Part shown: piece by piece, positions 17,264 through 27,571 of the stretch | How positions within the stretch are numbered: position 1 is the first letter of the stretch | Layout of the letters: the number at the start of each line of letters is the position of its first letter | NCBI RefSeq assembly: GCF_037975235.1 | Contig: NZ_CP150241.1 | Span: forward strand, 682,001-746,000 | Reading direction: 5' to 3' | Length of the DNA stretch: 64,000 nucleotides | DNA from: Paenibacillus sp. FSL R5-0341 | GTDB lineage: Bacteria; Bacillota; Bacilli; Paenibacillales; Paenibacillaceae | Made by a program: the position numbers and the translations under genes | The notes under the pieces: model-generated | What the model saw: only the letters and a program-made list of their open reading frames with translations | Told to the model about the DNA's origin: nothing | The model's database searches: none

Positions 17264-18007
17264 ATGGAAGATCGTAAGTTAACCGTCCGGGCTGTGGAAC
17301 GGGCGCTGGATATATTATTATGTTTTACCACACGCAGTGATCTGGGACTCACCGAGATTGCCAGCCAGATTGGTTTGCACAAAAGTACAGTGCACCGCCT
17401 GATGGCTACGCTGGAGGATCGAGGGTTCGTGATCCGGGATGCGGCAACGGAGAAGTACCGACTTGGCATCCGAATCTGGGAGCTGTCAGCTCATATGTCC
17501 CGCAGTGATGATCCGGCTATTCTATTGCTGCCTGCGATGGAGCGACTGAGAGATCGATTGGGGGAGACGGTAAGTCTGTACCTGCGTGATGGCAGTGAAC
17601 GGATTCGGATTCAGGCGGTGCAAAGTGATCAGGCGATTCGCCGTGTCGCTCCCGTTGGCGTTAGACTCCCGTTGTCTGTGGGGGCTTCCAGCAAAGTCCT
17701 GATGGCTTTTGCCACGGACGATGATCGTGAAGAACTGATGAATGGACCGGAATGGCCAGTGTTTATTGATCCGGCGGTGTATTTGGCGCAGATGGGAGAC
17801 ATCCGGGATAACGGATATGCCACAAGTTATGAGGAACGTGAGCCGGGGGCTGCCGCGGTATCGGTACCAATTATGGATCGCAGAGGCAATATTGCAGCTG
17901 CCCTCTCGGTCTCGGGACCTGTCAGTCGACTTTCACAGGAGACTTTGCATGAATATGCACCTGTATTAAAGGAATCGGCTACGCAGATGGGGCTCATGTT
18001 ATCCTGA
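17264..18007 (+). CDS. IclR family transcriptional regulator
   Basis: A 247-residue DNA-binding protein. The winged helix-turn-helix (about 8-70) includes LTEIASQIGLHKSTVHRLMA. The IclR effector-binding domain (about 80-247) includes LRDGSERIRIQAVQS, LPLSVGASSKVLMAF and the C-terminal GYATSYEEREPGAAAVSVPI, in which family members bind small organic acids or aromatics. ATG at 17264 follows GAGGAGGG. The promoter contains two palindromes, so autoregulation is likely. No catabolic operon adjoins it: the left neighbour is a hydrolase and the right is thiC with its own riboswitch. The regulated pathway is therefore not evident. Confidence 0.9.
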   Translation: MEDRKLTVRAVERALDILLCFTTRSDLGLTEIASQIGLHKSTVHRLMATLEDRGFVIRDAATEKYRLGIRIWELSAHMSRSDDPAILLLPAMERLRDRLGETVSLYLRDGSERIRIQAVQSDQAIRRVAPVGVRLPLSVGASSKVLMAFATDDDREELMNGPEWPVFIDPAVYLAQMGDIRDNGYATSYEEREPGAAAVSVPIMDRRGNIAAALSVSGPVSRLSQETLHEYAPVLKESATQMGLMLS

Positions 18008-18161
18008 TGTTGATGTAAGGTTCGTCTCCAATGGAGTTTGATCATTTGGAATATAAAGGTTGTTTTTATGTTCCGGTTGCGCTAATCTGTTATGGACGGC
18101 CCATCGGGGCCAGCTTCATTGAATATGAACTGCGGCGTGTGTATGCTGCAACTTGTTAACG

Positions 18162-18258
18162 TTACTGGGGGAGTCCGAATTGTCCGGACTGAGACGGAAT
18201 CGCATGAGATTCCGGACCCTTTGCACCTGATCTGGATCATACCAGCGTAGGGAAGTAA
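18162..18258 (+). ncRNA. TPP riboswitch (THI element)
   Basis: The conserved thi-box core is complete. It comprises ACTGGGGGAGTCC, GGACTGAGACGGA, a P3a hairpin GGAATC-GCATGA-GATTCC, then ACCCTTTGCACCTGATCTGG and ATACCAGCGTAGGGAAGT. P1 is TTACT (18162-18166) with AGTAA (18254-18258). It lies upstream of thiC and senses thiamine pyrophosphate. The expression platform is probably the terminator at 18352-18381. Confidence 0.96.
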
Positions 18259-18351
18259 TCGGCGATATGACCACAACCACCACATGATGTGACCCTTGTA
18301 GTCTCCGTTAAGGAGCTGCATGAAGGTGCATTATTGGTGATGGACATTAAA

Positions 18352-18381
18352 AGTCGGTTCCTTCGGGGACCGGCTTTTTTA
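18352..18381 (+). terminator. Riboswitch-controlled attenuator ahead of thiC
   Basis: AGTCGGTTCC-TTCG-GGGACCGGCT followed by six T. It is an intrinsic terminator about 95 nt after the aptamer and 275 nt before thiC, placed to stop transcription when TPP is bound. Confidence 0.85.
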
Positions 18382-20470
<2,089 letters not shown>

Positions 20471-20509
20471 GCGTCACTACAGCGTAAGCTGGGCAGTCTG
20501 AAATAGAGA

Positions 20510-20556
20510 TAAAGCCGTCCCTCTCTGTCATTGCAGAGAAGAACGGCTTTTTTTGC
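20510..20556 (+). terminator. thiC terminator
   Basis: AAAGCCGT and TCTCTG pair with CAGAGA and ACGGCTTT around TCATTG, followed by a T run. Confidence 0.88.
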
Positions 20557-20598
20557 TGTGACATGAGTTTATTTTAAACTAGGCTAGCGCTCTCCATG

Positions 20599-20760
20599 TT
20601 ATTCAGAATTAGCTTTATGATTGTTCTGTGTCCATATCTTATACAGAATGCCTGCGATAACAAATAGGAGGGCGTCACTGAGCTTAGGAGCTCCTCCATA
20701 TAGAAATGCAGAACAGGAAAAACCCACTATGAATAGTACTATAATATAGAGGGAACGCAT
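20599..20760 (-). CDS. Small membrane protein (53 residues)
   Basis: A short leftward gene reading MRSLYIIVLFIVGFSCSAFL, then YGGAPKLSDALLFVIAGILY, then a hydrophilic tail KIWTQNNHKANSE. It has two hydrophobic helices (about 4-20 and 29-41) separated by a GGAPK turn. GAGGTGAAC precedes the ATG at a proper distance, which together with the amphipathic layout argues for a real gene. It lies between the convergent thiC terminator and the racemase gene; that gene ends 45 bp upstream in the same direction, so co-transcription is possible. I do not recognise a family. Confidence 0.65.
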   Translation of the reverse strand: MRSLYIIVLFIVGFSCSAFLYGGAPKLSDALLFVIAGILYKIWTQNNHKANSE

Positions 20761-20804
20761 ATTAGTTCACCTCGTTAATTAGTGGTGTTAGTTAGTAAGT
20801 GGTT

Positions 20805-21506
20805 TCATTGCGGAGCCACGCCCAAATGCTTCTCCAAATACGTTGCAAGCAATGCCAGCGGGCTATGGGTTGCCAAGCCCGTATCTGTTGCAACCTGTGC
20901 AGCAGCGGGAGCCATAGAAAGCTGGGCTGCGATTACCCTTTTACCCGGATACTGTTCAGCAATCTGTTGTAAGCCTTCACGTACCGCTTCGAGGTACCCT
21001 TTCTGATCTCCACGCATAATCAACTCAAATGTCCCCGGGATGCACACCGCTTCCGTCTGAGATACCTTGGCGACGTGTAATTGCCCACTCTCATTCTCTT
21101 GCTCATGCTTTTGCTGTAACGCCTGATTCACCCGTACCATCGTTCCTTCAACAGTTGCCGGGTTGGTGAACACGATGATGAACTCTCCCGGTACTCTCCG
21201 CATTTCCTGCAATAGCGGATCATCTATGCCAATCACCGGCACGGGGACCTGTTTGGCTTCCTGCTCCAATACTGTCGCAAATAGGGTGCAAGTGACCAGA
21301 ATGGCATCGGCATGACACTCAGCGATCCATTGGAGCGTCTGGGCTACCTTCTCATGAATAACGGCATCGGAAAAGTCAGCGTCATGTTTAAGACGGTCCA
21401 GACCTGGATCGACGTAATGGACCAATTCAACTTCATAAGGAGCAAGCGTCTCTTCAATTAAGGCGATGTTGGAATAATGAGCGTGAAAACAACCAATGGT
21501 GATCAT
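20805..21506 (-). CDS. Asp/Glu/hydantoin racemase family protein
   Basis: A 233-residue cytosolic protein. The N-terminal half starts MITIGCFHAHYSNIALIEETL and the family's catalytic cysteine candidate is in ADAILVTCTLFATVLEQEA (about residues 67-85). VPVIGIDDPLLQEMRR resembles the substrate loop of Asp/Glu racemase-like proteins. A second cysteine in the C-terminal half, EAVCIPGTFELI, could be the partner. Racemase or decarboxylase activity cannot be distinguished from sequence. ATG at 21506 is preceded by AAAAGGGGACTTATCAC, a moderate ribosome binding site. A strong promoter with a palindromic operator lies upstream. Confidence 0.7.
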   Translation of the reverse strand: MITIGCFHAHYSNIALIEETLAPYEVELVHYVDPGLDRLKHDADFSDAVIHEKVAQTLQWIAECHADAILVTCTLFATVLEQEAKQVPVPVIGIDDPLLQEMRRVPGEFIIVFTNPATVEGTMVRVNQALQQKHEQENESGQLHVAKVSQTEAVCIPGTFELIMRGDQKGYLEAVREGLQQIAEQYPGKRVIAAQLSMAPAAAQVATDTGLATHSPLALLATYLEKHLGVAPQ

Positions 21507-21563
21507 GTGATAAGTCCCCTTTTACAGTTCGGATATGTCATGGATCTCGTAGATATTTAAACC

Positions 21564-21595
21564 ATTATAAAAACATGACTGAGGACTGTACAGTC
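21564..21595 (-). promoter_or_regulatory. Racemase-gene promoter with overlapping palindrome
   Basis: On the minus strand TGTACA (21592-21587) and TATAAT (21569-21564) are 17 nt apart. The perfect 12-bp palindrome GACTGTACAGTC (21584-21595) covers the -35 box, suggesting repression. Confidence 0.5.
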
Positions 21596-21615
21596 GTATA
21601 TTGCTCAACGCCAAT

Positions 21616-21649
21616 AACCGCCATTCCGCCAAGCTGCGGAAAGACGGTT
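21616..21649 (-). terminator. Hairpin, possible terminator of 55-residue gene
   Basis: AACCG and TTCCGC pair with GCGGAA and CGGTT in an interrupted stem 35-68 bp past the stop of the small gene at 21684. There is no real T run, so the call is weak. Confidence 0.4.
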
Positions 21650-21683
21650 GATAACCGGACTCGAATACGGTCAGGTGTCCATT

Positions 21684-21851
21684 TTATCGAAGGGAAGGAG
21701 AAGCATTCTTCTTCGCCATTTTTTGCTGTAGAATTTCATGAAAGGATAGACCTTGAGTGTTCTCATTCTCCTTTTTAGGAGCAGTGGTCGCCGTGTTGCG
21801 CGGATATTGGTGGTGGTACGGGATCATTTGCTGAATAGGCATGCGGATCAT
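21684..21851 (-). CDS. Small hypothetical protein (55 residues)
   Basis: A short leftward gene reading MIRMPIQQMIPYHHQYPRNT, a basic/acidic middle (ATTAPKKENENTQG) and an amphipathic C-terminal helix LSFHEILQQKMAKKNASPSLR. It has an excellent ribosome binding site, AAAGGAGG, 7 nt before the ATG at 21851. Codon use looks ordinary. No transmembrane segment or known motif is present. The SFHEILQQK tail resembles short helices found near the N-terminus of small flagellar or YqzE-type peptides, but that is only an impression. It stands alone between the racemase promoter and a gene-free stretch. Confidence 0.65.
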   Translation of the reverse strand: MIRMPIQQMIPYHHQYPRNTATTAPKKENENTQGLSFHEILQQKMAKKNASPSLR

Positions 21852-22211
21852 CTTGGTTCCTCCTTTGATGCATTTTTTGAATTATGTATTTCGACTGGTG
21901 ATATTGCCAGGTGCGCATATAGGTACATATGACTTGTTAGACGAAATAGATGACTTTAGAATGTAATTCCAATTGGATTGTAGTGATTTTACCCGGTTTT
22001 AAGGAGATGTAAACGTTTTTAGGGAAATTCAGGAGGAAAGGACCTGATATGAAAGGTTAGATATGGGAGGATCGAATTGGTTGTTATGCGAATAGTCCCA
22101 ATTTTAAGGAAGTCAATGGTACCCGCATATGAGGCATATTGTCTGGTTGAATAGGTAGGTTACGTGCTAACTAACTTGGTACTATAGGCGGTTGTATCAT
22201 GGGTTAAACAT
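21852..22211. other. Gene-free stretch of about 360 bp
   Basis: No supported gene. ATGTAAACGTTTTTAG near 22008 is one mismatch from a cre consensus. GGAGGAAAGGACCTGATATG near 22030 is a good ribosome binding site in front of a three-codon frame ending TAG. Nothing else could be named. Confidence 0.4.
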
Positions 22212-22240
22212 CAAAAAAACCGCCGAGCGAACCCGGCAGC
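22212..22240 (-). terminator. Terminator after zinc-ribbon protein gene
   Basis: On the minus strand CTGCCG-GGTTCGCT-CGGCGG is followed by seven T. Confidence 0.8.
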
Positions 22241-22303
22241 TTGTGTGATATGAAGAAGGATGTGAGGATGCTTTTACCCTGTTTGAGATGCATAGTATTG
22301 TCT

Positions 22304-23122
22304 TTATCTACTTTGGCGAACGGCAATGTATATATCGACTTGTACACTTTCAGGATTCAGACTGCGTTCATCATACAATTCGAAATCTCCTGTGAACGTA
22401 CGATCGCTTTGTTTATCCCATGCCCACACGGCTCCCCATGCTTCGCCAACAACCTCTGCCATCGGTCCTTTTCTGGAAGTGAATACGGCGTAAGTCGCAG
22501 GAGGGAGCAGAATATCATTGAATCCTTCAGGTAATGTTTCATCGGAGCTGACCTCATGCCCCACTAGTATGGTGTACTCTCCGGTAATGCCATCCGTGTA
22601 ATCCGCGTAACAGCCATAGCGGGTAGCTTCAGGTGCAGGGAGGTGCTCTGAGGCAAAATAATTGTTCCAGAGTCTCTGAATACAGCCTTTGCCACTGATC
22701 TCAATGGCATTGGTTGTGCGGGCGGATACGCCTGCAAGACGTTTGCCGGGGAGCGTGACATAACGAACGGGCTGGGCAGATAACAAGGGATGGATTGTAA
22801 CCTGACCCGGTATAGCAGAAGTGGTAGAGTTTTCAACCAGAGATTCTGCATGCTGATCCGTTGTATTCGTGCGCCAACGTTTCAAAAAAGGAAGCTGGTT
22901 TCGCAACATCGAACGAGCGGACTCCTCGTCCATGCCCTCGTCCTTCAGAATGGCAGTGCACATCTCCGTCATGCCTTCGAGTGAAATACCGGGTTGCTCG
23001 AACTGGCCCTCTTTGTAACAATAGATACAGTACTCACGGGTTGTGCTTCCATCTGCTTCCGTTCCGAATTGGGCAGGGGTTGTGAGCGGCATGCCGCAGC
23101 TTTGACATACAGTGACGTTCAT
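22304..23122 (-). CDS. Zinc-ribbon domain plus GyrI-like effector-binding domain protein
   Basis: A 272-residue protein. The N-terminal module (1 to about 75) has CQSCGMPL and EYCIYCYKEG, a four-cysteine putative zinc ribbon, followed by helical GMTEMCTAILKDEG. After a linker, residues about 115-272 form an AraC effector-binding/GyrI-like domain (RLAGVSARTTNAIEISGKG, GYGCYADYTDG-type core, LPPATYAVFTSRKGPMAEVV, FELYDERSLNPESVQVDIYI) that binds small ligands. The ATG at 23122 follows AAGGAGG and begins the zinc ribbon exactly. It lies 73 bp downstream of a WYL regulator in the same direction, its likely controller. Function is unknown. Confidence 0.8.
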   Translation of the reverse strand: MNVTVCQSCGMPLTTPAQFGTEADGSTTREYCIYCYKEGQFEQPGISLEGMTEMCTAILKDEGMDEESARSMLRNQLPFLKRWRTNTTDQHAESLVENSTTSAIPGQVTIHPLLSAQPVRYVTLPGKRLAGVSARTTNAIEISGKGCIQRLWNNYFASEHLPAPEATRYGCYADYTDGITGEYTILVGHEVSSDETLPEGFNDILLPPATYAVFTSRKGPMAEVVGEAWGAVWAWDKQSDRTFTGDFELYDERSLNPESVQVDIYIAVRQSR

Positions 23123-23195
23123 GATGGGTTCCTCCTTGTATATGTACAAATTGAATATATCTGAAGTATACGGGGAGGAACTGGACAGCTGTCTG

Positions 23196-24146
23196 TCAGG
23201 TTTGAGTCGGAGGTATATAATTTTGTACAATTTGCCCGGCGATACGGCAGATCTCGTCCCGAATATGCTGAGGTTCCAATACCTCAACATCTGCGCCGAA
23301 GCCCAGAATGAACCCATATAACCAGGCATCCTCGGGAAAAGCAACCTGGCTGATATAATATCCAGTCCCATCAGGGATGACGTTCTCGATCCCAAACCAT
23401 TCTTCCGCAATATGACGAACGCGAGCATGGAATTTCAAGGTTAACCCAGCCTGATTGCCTGGGCGGGTCCATTCCTGCTGCCAGGGTCTGTCCTGTGGGT
23501 TGATTACTTTACGCTCGAAGCGCTCATCAGCAAGTGTGACATCTTGCATGCGTACGAGTTTGAACATGCGAAATTGATTCCGCTCGTGGCAAAAGGCATA
23601 CAGGTACCAGGAATGCTTCTTGAGCACGATGGTATGAGGGTCGGCAGTTCGGTGAGTCTGTGCACCTTCTGCACTGCAGTACGTAAAGGTGACGGGCCGT
23701 AATTGATCCATGCCCTGCTCGATAAGTTGAAGCTTGATTTGCAGGGCTTCGGGATGCGTCCAAGTCGAATAATCAACGATGAAACGATTGGTGTTGGCCT
23801 GAAAATCGTCATTTTTGGCTTCAGGCACGATACTGCTGAGTTTTTCCACCAGAAGCTCACGTGCCGCATTGGCATGAGAGGTGGATACACTGCGCAGCGC
23901 CGTGACGATGGAAGCGAGGTCCTTGTCTGTTAACACGTTTCGATCCAGACGGTAGCCCTCAGCCAAACCAATGCCACCACTTGCCCCTTGATACGTCACC
24001 ACCGGAATGCCAGCTTGGCCCAATGTGTCGATGTCCCGATAGATGGTCCGAATGGATACTTCGAACGTATCTGCCAAGTCTTTGGCTTGTACTCGTCCAC
24101 GATTGATGAGCAAAACTACGATAGCTAACAAACGCTCCAGTTTCAT
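23196..24146 (-). CDS. YafY-type HTH/WYL-domain transcriptional regulator
   Basis: A 316-residue DNA-binding protein. The DeoR-type helix-turn-helix (1-60) contains KDLADTFEVSIRTIYRDIDTLG. The WYL ligand-sensing domain (about 135-220) includes the characteristic SWYLYAFCHERNQFRMFKL, and a C-terminal WCX-like extension follows. These regulators commonly control an adjacent gene; here that is the zinc-ribbon/GyrI-like protein 73 bp downstream. ATG at 24146 has a modest AAAGGAATCC ribosome binding site. It is divergent from the VanR-like gene with only 84 bp between starts, so the region may also carry regulatory sites for that cassette. Confidence 0.88.
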   Translation of the reverse strand: MKLERLLAIVVLLINRGRVQAKDLADTFEVSIRTIYRDIDTLGQAGIPVVTYQGASGGIGLAEGYRLDRNVLTDKDLASIVTALRSVSTSHANAARELLVEKLSSIVPEAKNDDFQANTNRFIVDYSTWTHPEALQIKLQLIEQGMDQLRPVTFTYCSAEGAQTHRTADPHTIVLKKHSWYLYAFCHERNQFRMFKLVRMQDVTLADERFERKVINPQDRPWQQEWTRPGNQAGLTLKFHARVRHIAEEWFGIENVIPDGTGYYISQVAFPEDAWLYGFILGFGADVEVLEPQHIRDEICRIAGQIVQNYIPPTQT

Positions 24147-24230
24147 ATCTATGGATTCCTTTCATTGGTTTATCTGTTGGATTCAAATATGTTATAATGC
24201 CCAGCATCACACATAGGAGTGGAATAAGCA

Positions 24231-24926
24231 ATGAAGCGAATTACGATTCTGATCGCAGACGATGAAGTTGAGATCGCTGATCTGGTTGCTTTACATTTAC
24301 AAAAAGAAGGATATCACATCGTTAAGGCCTTTGACGGGAAGGCGGCGGTACAAGCTGTTCAGACCCAAGCGATAGATTTGGCGATTCTGGACATTATGAT
24401 GCCTGGCATGGACGGGTATGAGGTGACCCGTAAAATTCGGGAGCAGCATCATTTACCGATCATTTTCCTGAGTGCCAAAACGTCAGATATGGACAAAATT
24501 ACGGGACTCGTGATGGGTGCGGATGATTATATGACCAAACCGTTTAATCCGATGGAACTTGTTGCTCGGGTTAACTCTCAGTTACGTCGATCTCTGCAAT
24601 TCAGCCAGTCTGCGCCTGTTCAGCGCTCTATTCTGGAGAAGGGCGGGCTCATCATCACGCCGGATCAACATCGCGTTACACTCTACGGCAAACCAGTGGA
24701 ACTAACACCGAAGGAGTTCGACATTCTGTATCTACTCGCGAGTCACCCTAAGCAGGTGTTCAGTGCGGAAAGCATTTTTGAACAGGTGTGGGGAGAAGCC
24801 TATTACGAGAGTGGGAACACGGTGATGGTCCATATTCGCACCTTGCGCAAAAAGCTGGGAGAAGATGTGAACAAGAATAAGTTTATCAAAACCATCTGGG
24901 GTGTGGGGTACACGTTTAATGACTAA
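24231..24926 (+). CDS. VanR-like OmpR-family response regulator
   Basis: A 231-residue two-component response regulator. The receiver domain (1-120) has the acidic pair D10-D11, the phosphoacceptor D54 in LAILDIMMPGMDG and the conserved K103 in YMTKPFNPM. The C-terminal winged helix has the OmpR-type core LTPKEFDILYLLASHPKQVF and VMVHIRTLRKKL. The wording is close to VanR of glycopeptide resistance operons. Start ATG at 24231 follows TAGGAGTGG. Its stop overlaps the downstream sensor kinase start by 8 nt, so the two are translationally coupled. The operon continues with VanY- and VanZ-like genes. Confidence 0.9.
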   Translation: MKRITILIADDEVEIADLVALHLQKEGYHIVKAFDGKAAVQAVQTQAIDLAILDIMMPGMDGYEVTRKIREQHHLPIIFLSAKTSDMDKITGLVMGADDYMTKPFNPMELVARVNSQLRRSLQFSQSAPVQRSILEKGGLIITPDQHRVTLYGKPVELTPKEFDILYLLASHPKQVFSAESIFEQVWGEAYYESGNTVMVHIRTLRKKLGEDVNKNKFIKTIWGVGYTFND

Positions 24927-26007
24927 GCGAAGAAGTTTTCGGACAACCATGATTATGCTGCTCGGTCTGAGCATGTTGTCTTCTGGCGTCGTAACATTTA
25001 TCGTGTACAGGCTGTTGCAGATGTATTATGCAGGGGTCAGGAGAGAAGATCCGTTGGCGGAATATCGTAATATCATGAGAAGTATTGGTGACATATATGT
25101 CTTTATGCTGCTCTTTATCCCGCTTGCAATTTTATTTTTCTACTTGTTTACGAGACCTTATGTCACGTATTTCAAAGAGATTTCCGCAGGAATTAACCAT
25201 TTAGCGAATGGAGACTTTCAGCATCGTGTGCAGATCTCCTCGAAGGACGAGTTAGGTACGATTGCGGAGGATGTGAATCTGGCAAGTGAGAAGCTGAGGG
25301 AAGCGGTGGAACGAGGGGATTTTGCTGAAAATAGTAAAGACCAGCTTGTTGTCAATCTGGCGCATGACCTGCGAACTCCGCTGACCTCTGTGCTTGGATA
25401 TTTGGATCTGCTTATGAAGGATGATCAGCTGACCGAGGAGCAGGTCAAGCACTTTACGTCGATTGCATTCACGAAGTCACAGCGTCTGGAGAAACTGATT
25501 GATGATTTGTTTGAAATTACTCGCATGAATTATGGCATGTTGCCTATAAACAAGACACAGCTGGATCTTAGTGAGCTGCTGAAGCAGATGAACGAAGAAC
25601 TCTATCCTGTATTTGAAAAGAACCAATTAGTCGCCCGATTAAAAATAGACACTGACCTTACGGTCTCTGGTGATGGCGAGTTGCTGGCACGTGTGTTCGA
25701 GAATCTGTTAATTAACGCTGCACGACACGGCAAGGATGGCATGTACGTGGATATTAACGGATATCGGGATGCAGAACAGATCATCATTCAGGTGATTAAC
25801 TATGGGGGACATATTCGTCCGGAGGAATTGCCGCATATCTTTGATATGTATTACACCGGAGATCGTGCTAGGACCCCTCAGGAGGGTGGGACAGGCCTTG
25901 GCCTGTTTATCGCTCGCAATATAGTTGAGCAGCATGACGGTACGATTTCGGCCCAGAGCGATGTGGTACGGACGTTATTCGAAGTTCGTTTGCCCGTATT
26001 CCAATAA
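24919..26007 (+). CDS. VanS-like sensor histidine kinase
   Basis: A 362-residue membrane kinase. Two membrane helices (about 11-33 and 59-77) flank a short outside loop of about 25 residues, too small for a classical sensor domain, as in intramembrane or VanS-type sensors. HAMP follows (about 78-130). The DHp phosphoacceptor is H149 in LAHDLRTPLTSVLG, and the ATPase motifs are FENLLINAARHGKDG and GGTGLGLFIARNIVEQHDG. The ATG at 24919 overlaps the VanR stop (AATGACTAA); a GTG at 24901 is alternative. The inducing signal is presumably envelope-related, from the VanY/VanZ partners. Confidence 0.9.
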   Translation: MTKRRSFRTTMIMLLGLSMLSSGVVTFIVYRLLQMYYAGVRREDPLAEYRNIMRSIGDIYVFMLLFIPLAILFFYLFTRPYVTYFKEISAGINHLANGDFQHRVQISSKDELGTIAEDVNLASEKLREAVERGDFAENSKDQLVVNLAHDLRTPLTSVLGYLDLLMKDDQLTEEQVKHFTSIAFTKSQRLEKLIDDLFEITRMNYGMLPINKTQLDLSELLKQMNEELYPVFEKNQLVARLKIDTDLTVSGDGELLARVFENLLINAARHGKDGMYVDINGYRDAEQIIIQVINYGGHIRPEELPHIFDMYYTGDRARTPQEGGTGLGLFIARNIVEQHDGTISAQSDVVRTLFEVRLPVFQ

Positions 26008-26106
26008 GATTCGACGTTAAATTTAAGAAAAACTTTAAAATTGCCCTGCTTTTTCTTTAACTTGTGTTGTCTATCCTTGATGTATGAGGTAAAAGGAGGA
26101 ACAAGC

Positions 26107-26970
26107 ATGAAGAAGTGGGGCTTTTTGATATGTATTATTTTGATCGGATATATCGTTACGCAATCACCGGGATGGATTCAGCAGAAAAATGAGCTGCCCA
26201 TCGAAATTCAGAATACACGTGAAAATCCTGCAGGTTATACGGTATCCGTCACGGGAAATATTCAGGATCAGGTACATAAGGGAAACTTGTTACTGGTTGA
26301 TAAGCAGTACCCCGTTCACCCGGAAGGGGTTAAATCCGATATTGTATATGTGGCACATGAGGATGATCTGCTTCGTGGATATGGGATACTGGATCAGAAA
26401 ATCATGTTATCACGACAGGTGGCGCATGAGTTTCAGAGGATGGTTGAAGCAGCAGGCGAAGAGGGAGTCCGATATTTTCTCGTCAGCAGCGGGTACAGGG
26501 ACTTTGAAAAGCAGGATGAGTTATATCGGGAAAAGGGTTCAGACTATGCACTTCCTGCGGGACACAGTGAGCACAATCTCGGGTTATCCCTGGATATCGG
26601 TTCCAGCTTGGCTGCCATGAATGAAGCGCCAGAGGGTGCATGGCTGGAGAAGAATGCATGGAAATACGGATTTATTTTGCGTTACCCGAAGGATAAAGTG
26701 CGTATCACGGGTATACAGTATGAACCATGGCATTTTCGATATGTAGGGCTGCCGCACAGTGCTGTCATGTATAAGAATAATCTGGTGCTGGAACAGTATC
26801 TGGATTTGCTAAAAGAGAAAGAGAACATTACTGTGGAAGTAGAGGGTGAAGAATACCATATCCGCTATTATAGGGCCGCCCAAGATACGACCGTTTACAT
26901 ACCTGAGCAAGGCCACACTGAAATATCGGGTGATAACATGGATGGAGTCATTGTCACCGTAAAGAAATAA
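26107..26970 (+). CDS. VanY-like D-alanyl-D-alanine carboxypeptidase
   Basis: A 287-residue exported metallopeptidase predicted to trim the terminal D-Ala from peptidoglycan stem pentapeptides. One membrane anchor or uncleaved signal lies at residues 4-20. The M15B zinc site is intact: H156 and D163 in AGHSEHNLGLSLDIG, with Glu206 and H209 in YEPWHFRYVG. VSSGYRDFEKQDELY is the preceding signature. The ATG at 26107 follows AAAGGAGGA; the upstream in-frame start at 26041 lacks one. It sits 100 bp after the kinase and 29 bp before VanZ. Removing D-Ala lowers glycopeptide targets, but no vanH/A/X is nearby, so resistance is not implied. Confidence 0.92.
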   Translation: MKKWGFLICIILIGYIVTQSPGWIQQKNELPIEIQNTRENPAGYTVSVTGNIQDQVHKGNLLLVDKQYPVHPEGVKSDIVYVAHEDDLLRGYGILDQKIMLSRQVAHEFQRMVEAAGEEGVRYFLVSSGYRDFEKQDELYREKGSDYALPAGHSEHNLGLSLDIGSSLAAMNEAPEGAWLEKNAWKYGFILRYPKDKVRITGIQYEPWHFRYVGLPHSAVMYKNNLVLEQYLDLLKEKENITVEVEGEEYHIRYYRAAQDTTVYIPEQGHTEISGDNMDGVIVTVKK

Positions 26971-26998
26971 CAGGGCAACGCAGGGGAGGCAGAACAAC

Positions 26999-27559
26999 AT
27001 GAAGCATAACAACCAGAAGAAAACCAAACATTACATCCTTTGGATTGCCGTTTTCATTATCTATTTATATCTGTTGACGAAGCTGATCCTGTTCAAAGGA
27101 AGTCCAGTCGATTTTGGCATCGTGAAGGATCGACTGATGGCGTTCTTGCAACAACCGGATATGGTCCATACGCGAACCGTCAACCTGACGCCATTTCAGG
27201 AAATCTCACGAGACTGGAATAGCCTGTCTTTACATCGTCCAGGTACCGCAATCCATCTGGTAGGCAATATACTGGCTTTTATCCCACTCGGCATCTTCAT
27301 TCCTGTGTTAACGGGCAACAAGTTATTCTCTGGCGTAAAGGTACTCTTGCTGTCTCTGCTGCTCAGTCTAGGCTATGAAGTGACACAGTTAGTGACGGGC
27401 ATGGGCATATTCGATGTGGATGATCTGATGCTCAATACGCTCGGCGGCTTGATTGGATATATTGTTTTCACTATGGCCATGGGTCTGAAAAGGGTGTTGG
27501 TGGGAGGAGAATCCCGCGTGACGACGAAGAAGTTAAATTCTAAGGAAAGTCATGTGTAA
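26999..27559 (+). CDS. VanZ-like membrane protein
   Basis: A 186-residue membrane protein with about four helices. The VanZ family core is visible: VNLTPFQEISRDW after the first helix, then HLVGNILAFIPLGIFIPVL, then the acidic motif LGYEVTQLVTGMGIFDVDDLMLNTLGGLIGY. VanZ proteins raise tolerance to teicoplanin and other lipid-II-binding lipopeptides by an unsettled mechanism. ATG at 26999 follows CAGGGGAGG. It shares the operon with VanR, VanS and VanY homologues and is followed 12 bp later by a small membrane protein, so all five genes probably respond to one envelope signal. The basic tail RVTTKKLNSKE is cytosolic. Confidence 0.9.
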   Translation: MKHNNQKKTKHYILWIAVFIIYLYLLTKLILFKGSPVDFGIVKDRLMAFLQQPDMVHTRTVNLTPFQEISRDWNSLSLHRPGTAIHLVGNILAFIPLGIFIPVLTGNKLFSGVKVLLLSLLLSLGYEVTQLVTGMGIFDVDDLMLNTLGGLIGYIVFTMAMGLKRVLVGGESRVTTKKLNSKESHV

Positions 27560-27571
27560 GGAGGGATTACG

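Noticed and set aside
22030..22055. Strong ribosome binding site with ATGAAAGGTTAG
   Set aside because: A three-codon frame; no downstream gene, so it is more likely chance or a relic than a leader peptide.
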